Source of the DNA: Tardibacter sp963781025
GTDB taxonomy: Bacteria > Pseudomonadota > Alphaproteobacteria > Sphingomonadales > Sphingomonadaceae
Assembly: GCA_963781025.1 (NCBI GenBank)
Contig: CAWADU010000003.1
Span: 1,240,001-1,304,000 of the forward strand
Reading direction: 5' to 3'
DNA length: 64,000 nt
Position 1 is the first letter of the stretch; every line of letters begins with the position of its first letter. The notes below the pieces were generated by a model, which was given only the letters and a program-made list of their open reading frames with translations, had not been told where the DNA came from and searched no databases. The position numbers were made by a program, and so were the translations under genes. Below, one piece after another: positions 25,838 through 34,630 of the stretch.

Positions 25838-28431
25838 GCGACGCTGCGGTTTTCTGGCAATCGCCCCCCGATGAGGCATTGAAGCGACTCGAAACCAGCC
25901 GTGACGGGCTCTCCGGCATCGAGGCGGCCACGCGGCTGCAGCGCGATGGTCCCAATGAGCTTGCCCCCGCACGAAGACGGCGCCTAGCCACTGATCTGTT
26001 TCGAAGGCTCGCCAATCCGCTGGTCGCCATCCTGCTGTTTGCCGCTGCCATCGCCGGAGCGACGGGAGATGTCACCAGCTTTGCGATCATCGCGGTCGTG
26101 ATCGTGCTCTCGACCGCGCTCGATATGGTCCAGGAGCATCGCGCCGAGGCGACCGCCGAAGCTCTCAAACGCTCGATTGCCTTGCATGCGACCGTTCTGC
26201 GTGACGGCAAGGCGATCGAATTGCCGACGCGCGAACTCGTCACAGGCGACGTCGTCATGCTCGTCGCGGGGGATCTCGTTCCCGCCGACGGCATCGTGCT
26301 TGCCGTCAATGGCACGCAGGTCAACGAAGCCCTGCTGACCGGCGAGCCCTATCCTGTCGAGAAGCAAGTGACGCCCGCACACGATGCCCTGGTGCCCGCC
26401 GAGGCGCGAAACGCACTTTTCCACGGCACGGCGCTGATTGGCGGCACTGCCACCATGCTGGTTGCAGCGACGGGCTCGGGAACCCGGTTCGGTGCGATTG
26501 CCGCCTCGCTCGCGGGCAGGCAACCTCCGACGGCATTCGAGCACGGCATTCACAAGCTGGGCGTGCTGATCGCGCGCCTGACAGTCTTCCTCGTGCTTTT
26601 CGTCCTTCTTGCCCATCTCGCGCTCGGCCGGCCACCGCTCGAGTCCTTCCTGTTCGCGATGGCGCTTGCGGTGGGGCTCACACCGGAATTGCTGCCGATG
26701 ATCATGACGGTTTCGCTTGCGCGCGGCGCGCAGCGCATGGCGGCGGACAAGGTCGTCGTAAAACGCCTTTCGGCGATCCACGACCTGGGCCAGATGGACA
26801 TATTATGCACCGACAAGACCGGGACGCTGACCGAGGCGCGGATTGCGCTGGTCGGTCACCCAGGCATTGACGGCAGCGATGACGAGCGGGTCGCCGAGCT
26901 TGCGGCCGTCAATGCGCGCTTCGAGACTGGACTTAAAAGCCCCCTCGACGAGGCTTTGCTTCAGCATATGGCCGATCGTTCGCTGGAGGGCTGGACGAAA
27001 ATCGACGAGCGACCCTTCGATTTCGAGCGACGGCGTGTTTCCGTGCTGGCCGAAAAAGACGGCGAACGGATCGAGATCGTCAAGGGAGCGCCGGAAACGG
27101 TGCTTGCGCTGTGTACACGCGCCCAGGATCGCACGGGAGCTCTCGTCCCGCTTGACGACGACCTGCGCGAGCGGCTCGTTTCGCTGCACAACATGCGGGC
27201 CGCTGAAGGGCTACGCCTCCTCGGCCTCGCCTGGAAGCCTGCGGCGGGATCAAAGCGGATCGGTGCCGATGGTGACGAGGAATTGATCTTTGCGGGCTAT
27301 TGCGTGTTCGTTGATCCGCCCAAGCAGAGCGCGACATCCGCCGTCGCCCGGCTCGAGGCGAAGGGCATCCGGATCAAGGTGATCTCGGGCGATGCGGACG
27401 CCGTCGTCAGACATCTGGTAGCGGCACTTTCCTTGCCCATAGCTGGCGTGCTGACGGGCGAGGATATCCGGAAGCTGAGCGACGCCGCTCTTGCCGCTCG
27501 GGTGGAAGACGTTGATCTGTTCGCGCGGGTCACGCCCGATCAGAAAACCCGGATCGTGCGGGCACTCAAGGCTCGGGGGCACACGGTCGGTTTTCTCGGC
27601 GACGGCATCAACGACGCGCCGGCGATCCGCGCTGCCGATGTCGGCCTTTCGGTCGATGGGGCGAGCGACGTCGCGCGGGAGGCGGCGGACATGATCCTGC
27701 TGGCACCCGATCTGGGCGTGCTCGCCGATGGCGTGGCCCAGGGGCGACGGACCTATGCCAACATCATGAAATATATCCGGATGGGGACCAGTTCCAACTT
27801 CGGCAACATGCTGACCATGGCGCTAGCATCCCTCTGGCTGCCCTTCTTGCCGCTGACCGCGGTGCAGGTGCTTCTCAACAATCTGATCTACGATTTCTCC
27901 CAGATCGGAATCCCATTCGATCACGCCGACAGGGACGATCTTGCCCGTCCGCATGGATGGGATTTGCCGGGCGTCACGCGCTTCACCGCAATCATGGGGC
28001 CGCTGTCCTCAGTCTTCGACATCGCCACCTTCGCGGTGTTGCTTGGGCTTTTCCATGCCGATGTCGCGACCTTCCGGACGATCTGGTTCATCGAATCCAT
28101 GGCGACGCAGATCCTCGTCGTCTTCGTGATCCGTACCACCCAGCCCGTGTGGCACGGCCGACCGCACCGCGTGATGACGCTGACGGCGCTTGGAGGTCTT
28201 GCCGTGGCCCTGGCGCTTCCATTGGTGACGGGCAGCCTCCTGGGTTTCGCCATGCCCAGCGGAGCAATGCTGGGGGCCGTCGCATTGCTCGTCGTCGCTT
28301 ATCTGGCCTCAGCGGAACTTTTCAAACATGTGGCTCTCCAAGGAAAGAACGACGAAAAGATGCGGCCGCCGGTGGGTCGCAAACCGGCGGCCGCAAGCGG
28401 CGTATGCGCCCGCTTTCTCAGTAGGCGATAA
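25834..28431 (+). CDS. Mg2+-transporting-type P-type ATPase (MgtA/B-like)
   Basis: The 865-residue pump has an MgtA-type actuator (QVNEALLTGEPYPVEK), phosphorylation motif MDILCTDKTGTLTEARI, hinge GFLGDGINDAPAIRAADVG, and the diagnostic MGTSSNFGNMLTMALASLWLPFLPL with LLNNLIYDFSQ in the membrane domain. Mg2+ import is the family role. The start is GTG 25834, overlapping the Bax-inhibitor stop. The C-terminal tail after LASAELFKHVALQ is short and basic, and its end overlaps the convergent kinase gene by 14 bp, so the 3' end may have been reshaped. Confidence 0.88.
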   Translation: MSDAAVFWQSPPDEALKRLETSRDGLSGIEAATRLQRDGPNELAPARRRRLATDLFRRLANPLVAILLFAAAIAGATGDVTSFAIIAVVIVLSTALDMVQEHRAEATAEALKRSIALHATVLRDGKAIELPTRELVTGDVVMLVAGDLVPADGIVLAVNGTQVNEALLTGEPYPVEKQVTPAHDALVPAEARNALFHGTALIGGTATMLVAATGSGTRFGAIAASLAGRQPPTAFEHGIHKLGVLIARLTVFLVLFVLLAHLALGRPPLESFLFAMALAVGLTPELLPMIMTVSLARGAQRMAADKVVVKRLSAIHDLGQMDILCTDKTGTLTEARIALVGHPGIDGSDDERVAELAAVNARFETGLKSPLDEALLQHMADRSLEGWTKIDERPFDFERRRVSVLAEKDGERIEIVKGAPETVLALCTRAQDRTGALVPLDDDLRERLVSLHNMRAAEGLRLLGLAWKPAAGSKRIGADGDEELIFAGYCVFVDPPKQSATSAVARLEAKGIRIKVISGDADAVVRHLVAALSLPIAGVLTGEDIRKLSDAALAARVEDVDLFARVTPDQKTRIVRALKARGHTVGFLGDGINDAPAIRAADVGLSVDGASDVAREAADMILLAPDLGVLADGVAQGRRTYANIMKYIRMGTSSNFGNMLTMALASLWLPFLPLTAVQVLLNNLIYDFSQIGIPFDHADRDDLARPHGWDLPGVTRFTAIMGPLSSVFDIATFAVLLGLFHADVATFRTIWFIESMATQILVVFVIRTTQPVWHGRPHRVMTLTALGGLAVALALPLVTGSLLGFAMPSGAMLGAVALLVVAYLASAELFKHVALQGKNDEKMRPPVGRKPAAASGVCARFLSRR

Positions 28432-28867
28432 CGATATTGCCTTCGACCTTGGTCACGCCGGGTGCCGCGAGAGCCGCACGCGCATTGGCAACAAGTTCGA
28501 GGATGGCGGCATCAAGACCCGCTTGATTGGCCCTGACCGACAGACAGTCTTCGCACAGATCAAGGTCGAGGGCGGCATCGCTGCCCAGGAGGGCTCGGAT
28601 CATGGGTTCAAGGCCCATGATCCGCATATTGAGGTCGATAATCTGCAGCTGGCTGGATGGGCTGGAAGCGAGCAATTCCGTCGTCAGTTGTCCACCGCGC
28701 AGCGCAGCGCCCTCAAGCGCATCAAGCAGGAATGTCCGCTTGCCTTCCTCCGGCCGCTTGGCCAGCAGATGCTTGGCTGCAGCGACAACACCGAAGAGGT
28801 TTCGCAGGTCATGTATGACCTCGCGGTGCGACGGCGATGAGCCAATGGATGCGCTGCTCGGCTCCAT
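28418..28867 (-). CDS. Truncated histidine kinase (DHp domain and N-box only)
   Basis: The 149-residue product contains an H-box, SHREVIHDLRNLFGVVAAAKHLL (His about residue 19), a helical hairpin typical of a dimerisation/phosphotransfer domain, and the N-box AAILELVANARAAL, then ends at GNIVIAY. The ATP-lid G-boxes and any receiver are absent, so it cannot bind ATP normally. It may be a 3'-truncated remnant or a stand-alone phosphotransfer or dimer partner. Start 28867 is chosen because GGAG lies about 8 bp upstream and a FixJ-like box is 57 bp away. Sensor input domains are also missing. Confidence 0.6.
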   Translation of the reverse strand: MEPSSASIGSSPSHREVIHDLRNLFGVVAAAKHLLAKRPEEGKRTFLLDALEGAALRGGQLTTELLASSPSSQLQIIDLNMRIMGLEPMIRALLGSDAALDLDLCEDCLSVRANQAGLDAAILELVANARAALAAPGVTKVEGNIVIAY

Positions 28868-28923
28868 TCGGACGCTCCGTTCATGCGGCAGCCTGTTGTG
28901 CGGCGACCCGCCAGCCATCTGAA

Positions 28924-28939
28924 TTCGTAGATCCCCGTA
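28924..28939. promoter_or_regulatory. FixJ-like box 6 (upstream of truncated kinase)
   Basis: TTCGTA-GATC-CCCGTA, 57 bp before the kinase start. It is a weaker match than boxes 4, 5 and 8 but keeps the 10-bp phasing and the C-G steps. Confidence 0.35.
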
Positions 28940-29033
28940 CACCTCCGCAGCGGCGGAAATTCCACATGCCGGAGAAGCGAGATGGGCGCCATTATCGGCA
29001 CCTCGGAGATGGCATCGCGAACCGGCTCGGAGG

Positions 29034-29732
29034 CTAGGACCGACTCGGCAAGGCGGGTTCGATCGACGTGATTCGGCCATCGAGCATCGAAATCCGGGTA
29101 TCGGCGGCGGCCGCCACGTCGGGGTCGTGCGTGACGCAGACCACCGCCCTGCCCTGTTCATGGGCCAGCATGCGAAATATCTCGACCACGCGCGCGCTGT
29201 TCTGGCTGTCGAGATTGCCGGTAGGCTCGTCGCTCAGGATCAGCGCCGGATCGTTGGCAAGGGCGCGCGCGACAGCAATGCGCTGGCGCTCTCCCCCGGA
29301 TAGCCGATCCGGCGTCTTGTTCACTTTCTCCGCGAGACCCATGGTTTCAAGAAGCTTATGTGCCCGCGCTTTGGCCGCGTCCTTGTTCAATCGCCCAAGC
29401 CTGCGAATCGGTAGCATGACATTTTCGAGCGCGCTGAACTCGGGCAGCAGGAAGTGGAACTGGAAGACAAACCCAAACCGCGCGAGTCTCAAGGCGGCGC
29501 GCTCGTCGCCGTCGAGTTCCGCGGTCTTCATGCCATCGAGCAGCACCATGCCCTGGGTCGGCCGATCGATTAGCCCAAGCATGTAGAGAAGCGAGGACTT
29601 GCCGCAGCCCGAGGGGCCGACGATTACAGTGAAGCTGCCAGGTTCGACCGAGAAGCTGGCTTCGGCAACCAGCGTCACCGGTGGATCACCCCGCAGGATG
29701 CGCGTCAGCGTGCGTGCTTCGAGCAGGCTCAT
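29034..29732 (-). CDS. ABC exporter ATP-binding protein (LolD/MacB type)
   Basis: The 232-residue ATPase shows Walker A VGPSGCGKSSLLYMLG, Q-loop FVFQFHFLLPEFSALENVMLP, signature RLSGGERQRIAVARALAND, Walker B LILSDEPTGNLD and switch His VCVTHDPD. This is the LolD/MacB/FtsE subclass, which works with FtsX-fold permeases. It overlaps the permease gene by 4 bp and is the last gene of a three-gene adaptor-permease-ATPase operon. Confidence 0.92.
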   Translation of the reverse strand: MSLLEARTLTRILRGDPPVTLVAEASFSVEPGSFTVIVGPSGCGKSSLLYMLGLIDRPTQGMVLLDGMKTAELDGDERAALRLARFGFVFQFHFLLPEFSALENVMLPIRRLGRLNKDAAKARAHKLLETMGLAEKVNKTPDRLSGGERQRIAVARALANDPALILSDEPTGNLDSQNSARVVEIFRMLAHEQGRAVVCVTHDPDVAAAADTRISMLDGRITSIEPALPSRS

Positions 29733-30979
29733 ACCGCCCCGCGCAGGATATCGACCGGGTCCACTATGGCGGCCTTGCGGGCCGGCAACCAGGCGGCGAT
29801 GCTGCCGGCAAGCAGCGAAGCCGCCGCGGCGATCGCATATTGGCGCGCACCACGGTCGAGCGGTAGCCGCTCATTCTCGCCCGCGATCGGAAAATTGAGC
29901 GCCCCCAGGATCGCCATCAATCCATAGCCGAGCAGCCAGCCGAGAAGGACGCCGACCAGCGCCAGCAGCAGCCCCTGGGCGACGAAGACGAGTTGGAGAT
30001 CGGCTTGCGAGAAACCAATCGAGCGGAGGATCGCGATGTCGCGGCGCTTGTCCGAAACGCTGTTCGAGACGACCGTGTAAATGCCGAAGCTCGCGACCAG
30101 CAAAATGGCCGATACGACGCTGTACATGATTACGTTGCGCGTCACGAGCAGCGACAGGAAATCGGCTGAGCGTTCCTGCCAGCTTTCGGCCTTGTAGCCG
30201 AAACGCGTCTCCAGATCGTGCGCCACGGCATCCGCCTGATAGGGATCGGAGAGGTGGACAGCGATCCGGTTGATGATGAAAGGCCGGTTCAAGAGCGACT
30301 GCGCCTCGCGCAGCAGTACATAGCCCGAGGATTCGGCAAGTTCGGCCTGTCCGCGCTTGAACAGCCCGACAATGCGAAGCGACCGGGTGGTCCCCGACGC
30401 GGATGTCGCGGCGACGACATCGCCCATGCCGATGCCGAGGCGTCCGGCAAGTTGCTCGCCGATGATGATTCCGCCCTGCACGGTTTCCAGGTCATGCAGG
30501 CGGCCGCTACGGAGCTTATCCTCGATCGTGCTGATCCGCGTTTCGATCTCCGGCTCGATCCCGACTATGCCGAGCGCCTCCTCATGGCCGCCGAGCTTCA
30601 ATGCGATGCCGCCGGTCAGGCTCGGTGAGGCGATCGCACCGGGCGAGGCATTGGCGGCGGCCAATATCGCGGGCCAGTCCTTCAAGCCCCGCACCTCGGT
30701 GCGGACCTTGTATCCATGCAGCGCGATCGCAGCGCCCGGAAAGGCGCGGGCCCCGGGCTGCGGTAACGGGCTGCGCAGCTCGTCGGAAATGATGATATGC
30801 GGCGCGGCGTCGATCAGGCGGCGGATGAAATCGGTCTGGCTCCCGATCATCATGGCCGACACCGCTAGGAAGAAGCCGACACCGACAGCGACACCGCTGA
30901 CCGCCACCACCGTCTGACGGCGGCGGCGGGTGAGATGCCTGAGCGCAATCTCCAGCAACAGGGCGCGCCGACCGTTCAT
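29729..30979 (-). CDS. ABC exporter permease (FtsX/MacB fold)
   Basis: The 416-residue protein has one N-terminal membrane helix (TVVAVSGVAVGVGFFLAVSAM), a large periplasmic MacB-PCD-like domain (about residues 45-265), and three C-terminal helices (VSAILLVASFGIYTVVSN, then LVFVAQGLLLALVGVLLGWLLG, then AAASLLAGSIAAWLPAR). The motif DKRRDIAILRSIGFS is typical of FtsX-like permeases. With the adaptor and ATPase it forms a DevBCA-like exporter; the cargo is unknown. Its start overlaps the adaptor stop by 4 bp. Confidence 0.9.
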   Translation of the reverse strand: MNGRRALLLEIALRHLTRRRRQTVVAVSGVAVGVGFFLAVSAMMIGSQTDFIRRLIDAAPHIIISDELRSPLPQPGARAFPGAAIALHGYKVRTEVRGLKDWPAILAAANASPGAIASPSLTGGIALKLGGHEEALGIVGIEPEIETRISTIEDKLRSGRLHDLETVQGGIIIGEQLAGRLGIGMGDVVAATSASGTTRSLRIVGLFKRGQAELAESSGYVLLREAQSLLNRPFIINRIAVHLSDPYQADAVAHDLETRFGYKAESWQERSADFLSLLVTRNVIMYSVVSAILLVASFGIYTVVSNSVSDKRRDIAILRSIGFSQADLQLVFVAQGLLLALVGVLLGWLLGYGLMAILGALNFPIAGENERLPLDRGARQYAIAAAASLLAGSIAAWLPARKAAIVDPVDILRGAV

Positions 30980-31978
30980 GGGGACCGGACTCTCACCCGT
31001 TCGCCGTCGTGAAGTCCGGCAGGCGCGTCGACAATGGCCTCACCGCGCTCCAGCCCAGAGACGACCTGAACGTCGCTTGCACCGATGATCCCTGTGCGAA
31101 CGGCGCGTTTCCTGACCCTTCCGTCTTCAACCACCCAAACCGTCGAGCCAGACAGCGCCGCGCGTGGGATAAGCAATGCCTTGTCGACTTTCCGGCTGAT
31201 GATGTTGACCTCCAGCGTCATGCCCAAGGGCAACGGCGTGTCATCTTCAAGCGCAAGACGGACGCGGAAGGCGCGCTGGGTGGGGTCTCCCGTCGGCGTG
31301 ATGGTGCGCACATGACCCCTGAGCACCCGGCCGGGCCAGGCATCGCTCGAAAGGAGCGCGGCCTGGCCTGGATGGACGCGTGGAACATCGCGCTCATCGA
31401 CGGTCGCGGTCACGCGCGTACGACTGGGATCGCCAAGCAGCATCAACGTTCGGGCCGGCGTCACCAGATCGCCCGGCTCGACATCGCGCTTGATGACCAC
31501 GCCGTCGATGCCGGCGCGAACCACATACTGGTCGAGGCGCGCCTGGGCGGCATGTTCTGCGGCACGGGCCGCCCAGCCGGCGGCAACCGCCTCGTCTCGC
31601 GCGGCGCGCGTAACCCATCCTTCGCCAAACAGCGCGAGGGCGCGCTGCTCGGCGAGCGTCGCGCCGCGGCTCTGCGCCGACGCCTGATCGAGTTCCCCGC
31701 GCTGGTCGGCATCATCGAGTTCTGAGCAGCGCCTGCCCCCTGTGCACGGAGTTGCCTTCGTCGGCGAGCACTGCCGTTACCGGCGCCGTGACGCGCGCCG
31801 CGGCGGACACCGGCTGCTCAGGTTCGACAAAGCCTGTCGCATAGACGAGCTCGATGGCCGGGCCGATGCGGGCATGCACGGCCGTCACCTCGCGCGGTTG
31901 CGCCCGCCACAACAGGTATCCGCCCAAGGCGCCTGCGAGGACGAGCGGCACCGCGAGCCAGGCGCCTGCTTTTTTCAC
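30976..31978 (-). CDS. Periplasmic adaptor (HlyD/DevB type) of the ABC exporter, +1 frameshift
   Basis: The N-terminal membrane anchor (WLAVPLVLAGALGGYLL) and first lipoyl half-motif (VTAPVTAVLADEGNSVHRGQALL) are in one frame. The coiled-coil, second lipoyl half (VVRAGIDGVVIKRDVEPGDLV) and barrel domains (ending DAPAGLHDGERVRV) are in another. The break is at 31717-31722, where the minus strand reads AGAACTCGAT. Removing one A gives the expected LLRLDDADQRGEL and a 333-residue adaptor. The correction recreates a GACTC (GANTC) site. GTG 31978 is the likely start; TTG 31984 is possible. It is divergent from the alcohol dehydrogenase gene. Confidence 0.82.
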
Positions 31979-32013
31979 AGGCAAGCGCTATTATGCCAGC
32001 CGGTTGCCATCAC

Positions 32014-32029
32014 TTCGGAATGCTACGTA
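32014..32029. promoter_or_regulatory. FixJ-like box 7 (ABC exporter / alcohol dehydrogenase)
   Basis: Read on the minus strand: TACGTA-GCAT-TCCGAA. The core TGCTACGTAGCA (32021-32032) is a perfect palindrome, so it can serve both the exporter operon (36 bp away) and the dehydrogenase (36 bp away). Confidence 0.55.
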
Positions 32030-32064
32030 GCAACGCTTCTCGCCGCAATGCGGATGATCGTGCA

Positions 32065-33063
32065 ATGGACAGGATGCGAGCCATGCAATGCGACGGGCCT
32101 GGCAGGCCGCTCACGGCTGTCGAGCGCCCGATCCCGAAACCCCACGCAGACGAGATTCTGATCGAGGTACGGGCCTGCGGGGTCTGCCGAACCGACCTCC
32201 ATGTCGTCGATGGCGATATCCCCGCCCATTACCCCATCATACCGGGTCATGAAATTGTGGGGCATGTCCGCGCGCTTGGCGCGAACGTGACAGGGTTCAG
32301 GATCGGCGACCGGGTGGGCGTCCCCTGGCTCGGGCATAGCTGCGGCCTCTGCGCTTATTGCACGGCCGGGCGGGAAAATCTGTGCGACCAGCCTGAATTC
32401 ACGGGCTGCACGCGCGACGGCGGTTTCGCGAGCCATGTCGTCGCCGAGGCGCATTATTGCTTCCCGCTGCCTGACAATTTCAGCGATATCGATGCCGCCC
32501 CGCTGCTGTGTGCCGGCCTGATCGGCTGGCGGGCTCTGCGGCTGGCCGGAGACGGCAAGGCTATCGGGCTCTACGGTTTCGGCGCCGCAGCGCACATCGC
32601 CGCGCAAATATTGTGCTGGCAACGGCGTGACGTCTATGCCTTCACCAGGCCGGGCGATGCCGGGGGACAGGCGTTTGCACGCTCACTCGGCTGCCTCTGG
32701 GCAGGCTCATCCGATGAAGCACCGCCGGCCCTTCTCGATGCTGCGATCATTTTCGCCCCGGTTGGGCCGCTCGTTCCCAAGGCGCTCAAAGCGGTTCGTA
32801 AGGGTGGCCAGGTCGTCTGCGCCGGCATTCATATGACCGATATCCCCTCCTTTCCCTATGTCGACCTCTGGGGCGAGCGCGTCATCCGGTCGGTCGCCAA
32901 TCTCACCCGCGAGGACGGCACATCCTTTTTTGAGATCGCCGCCCGGGCCGGGATCAGGACGGTCACCCAAAGCTTCCCCCTTGCTGCCGCGAACGAAGCG
33001 CTCTTGCGTCTTCGCGATGGCGAAATCGAAGGCGCTGCCGTGCTTGTGCCCGGATGCGGCTAG
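32065..33063 (+). CDS. Zinc-dependent alcohol dehydrogenase (MDR family)
   Basis: The 332-residue protein has catalytic-zinc ligands in CGVCRTDLHVVDG and PGHEIVGHV, the structural zinc cluster CGLCAYCTAGRENLC, and a Rossmann segment IGLYGFGAAAHIAAQ for NAD(P). It would oxidise or form an alcohol/aldehyde pair, and such enzymes are frequent in anaerobic-shift regulons. Start 32065 is uncertain: ATGs at 32074 and 32083 also precede the domain and none has a strong ribosome site. Confidence 0.88.
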   Translation: MDRMRAMQCDGPGRPLTAVERPIPKPHADEILIEVRACGVCRTDLHVVDGDIPAHYPIIPGHEIVGHVRALGANVTGFRIGDRVGVPWLGHSCGLCAYCTAGRENLCDQPEFTGCTRDGGFASHVVAEAHYCFPLPDNFSDIDAAPLLCAGLIGWRALRLAGDGKAIGLYGFGAAAHIAAQILCWQRRDVYAFTRPGDAGGQAFARSLGCLWAGSSDEAPPALLDAAIIFAPVGPLVPKALKAVRKGGQVVCAGIHMTDIPSFPYVDLWGERVIRSVANLTREDGTSFFEIAARAGIRTVTQSFPLAAANEALLRLRDGEIEGAAVLVPGCG

Positions 33064-33104
33064 GTAGAGTTCCCAATGGAGCGGAAGGTACGCAGTTCCT
33101 AGGT
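33061..33104. promoter_or_regulatory. FixJ-like box pair 8 (upstream of small gene and hsp20)
   Basis: Two candidates in tandem: TAGGTA-GAGT-TCCCAA at 33061-33076, which overlaps the dehydrogenase stop, and TACGCA-GTTC-CTAGGT at 33089-33104. The first closely matches box 1 in its second half; the second has only the first hexamer. They lie 30-58 bp before the small gene that leads into hsp20. Confidence 0.4.
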
Positions 33105-33133
33105 TCGATGTGGACTCGATGAGGGAGGCCATC

Positions 33134-33369
33134 ATGCTTCGGGATATTGAGAGCGTGGACCGTTTATTCGATCCCTCGTTCCTCCGGGGTTTCTGCTGCA
33201 GATCTGGCAGATGCCCGTCATCGCCGCCACGGCATGGTGGAACGCCATGGTCGATTTTTACTGGCCGCGCCCTCCGGCCGGACATCACGAAGCCTGTCAT
33301 GAGGAGCATGACCAGCTCGTGGTGCCCGACCCGATCGAAGCGGAAGGCGAACATGCCCTGTTCGCCTGA
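33134..33369 (+). pseudogene. Small gene of unknown function, probably frameshifted
   Basis: A strong ribosome site (GAGGGAGG) precedes ATG 33134, which starts MLRDIESVDRLFDPSF. From about 33180 protein-like sequence continues in the next frame (PPGFLLQIWQMPVIAATAWW, then NAMVDFYWPRPPAGHH) and ends in a stop at 33367-33369, 48 bp before hsp20. A one-base deletion near 33178-33186 would join the two into a protein of about 78 residues. The first frame alone runs on as low-complexity Ser/Pro sequence. The family is not known to me. It seems to lead the hsp20 operon. Confidence 0.5.
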
Positions 33370-33417
33370 GACGCCGCCTTCATCGAGCCCTTTCCTCGAG
33401 GACAAGGAGATTGCATC

Positions 33418-33921
33418 ATGAATGACGTCACCAATGTTCCAGTCACCAGAACCCGCTCGGTCCCGTCGCTGTTCGACAGGCCGCTCGGCGAACCCCTGTC
33501 GTGGCTCCGGACGGAAATAGACCGGCTGTTTGATGGTTTCGGCCATCCGGCCCGTAGCATCTTCAATTTCGGCAGCGGGGCGCTGGCGCCGGTTCCAGCG
33601 CTCGATCTGGTTGACGACGACAAGAGCTACCGCCTGACCGCGGAGCTGCCGGGACTGACGGAGAAGGATATTAGCGTCAGTGTCTCCGACGGTACGCTGC
33701 GCATATCGGGCGAGAAGAAGATCGAGGAGAAGCGCAAGGAAGAGGGCTATCTGCTCAACGAGCGGCGCTATGGTGCCTTCGAGCGGCAAATCCCCCTCCC
33801 GGCCGATGTCAAATCGGACGCGATCAAGGCGCAGTTCAAGGACGGCGTCCTCACCGTGACGCTCGCCAAGGACGAGAAATCGCCTGCCCGGGCGCGCAAG
33901 ATCGCGATCGAAAAGGCGTGA
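33418..33921 (+). CDS. Small heat shock protein, Hsp20 family
   Basis: The 167-residue chaperone has an alpha-crystallin domain (about residues 60-155): VPALDLVDDDKSYRLTAELPG, then GTLRISGEKKIEEK, then RRYGAFERQIPLP, ending with the dimer-stabilising GVLTVTLAK. It holds unfolded proteins without ATP. Hsp20 proteins are hallmarks of hypoxia/dormancy regulons such as mycobacterial HspX. AAGGAG lies 8 bp before the ATG. Confidence 0.94.
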   Translation: MNDVTNVPVTRTRSVPSLFDRPLGEPLSWLRTEIDRLFDGFGHPARSIFNFGSGALAPVPALDLVDDDKSYRLTAELPGLTEKDISVSVSDGTLRISGEKKIEEKRKEEGYLLNERRYGAFERQIPLPADVKSDAIKAQFKDGVLTVTLAKDEKSPARARKIAIEKA

Positions 33922-33928
33922 CCAGACT

Positions 33929-34453
33929 GTGACGACATCCGCTGCGGCCCGTTTAACCCCGGATCCGCAAGCGGATGTTGTCGCGTTCCTGGCCGGCGGA
34001 GGGCTCGGTGGAGAAACGCCGAGGCGAGTTGATACCCATGCCGCCAGCGTCTTCCTGACCTGCAACCGGGCGTGGAAACTCAAGCGCGCGGTACGCTTCG
34101 GCTATCTCGATTTTTCGACCGCGGAGCGGCGCAGGGCGACGCTTGAAGAAGAGTTGCGGCTCAACCGCCGGACAGCGCCCGATCTTTATATCGCCGTCCA
34201 TGCCATAAACCGAGATGCTGCGGGGCGCCTGGGACTGGATGGCCCCGGAGAGCCGGTCGATTGGCTGCTCGAGATGCATCGCACCGAGCGGATCGCCGAG
34301 CGGCCATCCGACGCCTCCGACGCGGATGTCACGCTGGTCCGCACGCAGGCGGCCTATGAGGTAGGACCACTCGGTGCCTGGCGCCCGCTTTGCGTAAATG
34401 GCGGTCTGGAGGCCACAGTGGCGGCCGGGCGCACGGTCCTGGCGATCGCATGA
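33929..34453 (+). pseudogene. Internally deleted COG2187-type kinase (APH-like + P-loop)
   Basis: Full-length family members are about 500 residues: an aminoglycoside-phosphotransferase-like N-terminal part and a C-terminal P-loop kinase. Here residues 1-118 match the N-terminus (HAASVFLTCNRAWKLKRAVRFG, then PVDWLLEMHR) and residues from about 120 match the extreme C-terminus (RIAERPSDASDADVTLVRTQ). The centre, with both catalytic cores and the P-loop, is missing without loss of frame. The junction (about 34280-34295) contains a repeated GAGCGG. The gene starts with GTG 8 bp after hsp20. A stable short product is possible, but kinase activity is not. Confidence 0.7.
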
Positions 34454-34611
34454 TGGGCAGCGAGCGGGACAGGGATGGCCGAGGGCTCGTCATCGCGGCC
34501 ATATTGGGCGCCGTGCTGTTGATCCTTGCGGGCCTCTGGCTGCTCTTCACGCATTGCCCATGGTTCTGGGTCGTGGTGAACGGAATGCTGCAACCCCGGG
34601 CTGGTCGCTGA
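34450..34611 (+). CDS. Small single-pass membrane protein
   Basis: A 53-residue product starts at ATG 34450, overlapping the previous stop (ATGA). It has one strong transmembrane helix (LVIAAILGAVLLILAGLWLLF) followed by THCPWFWVVVNGML. No family is recognised. The coupling to the deleted kinase gene suggests it is the last gene of the hsp20 operon. It ends 20 bp from the convergent ppsA stop. Confidence 0.5.
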   Translation: MMGSERDRDGRGLVIAAILGAVLLILAGLWLLFTHCPWFWVVVNGMLQPRAGR

Positions 34612-34630
34612 CTGGCGCGGGGCACCCCAG

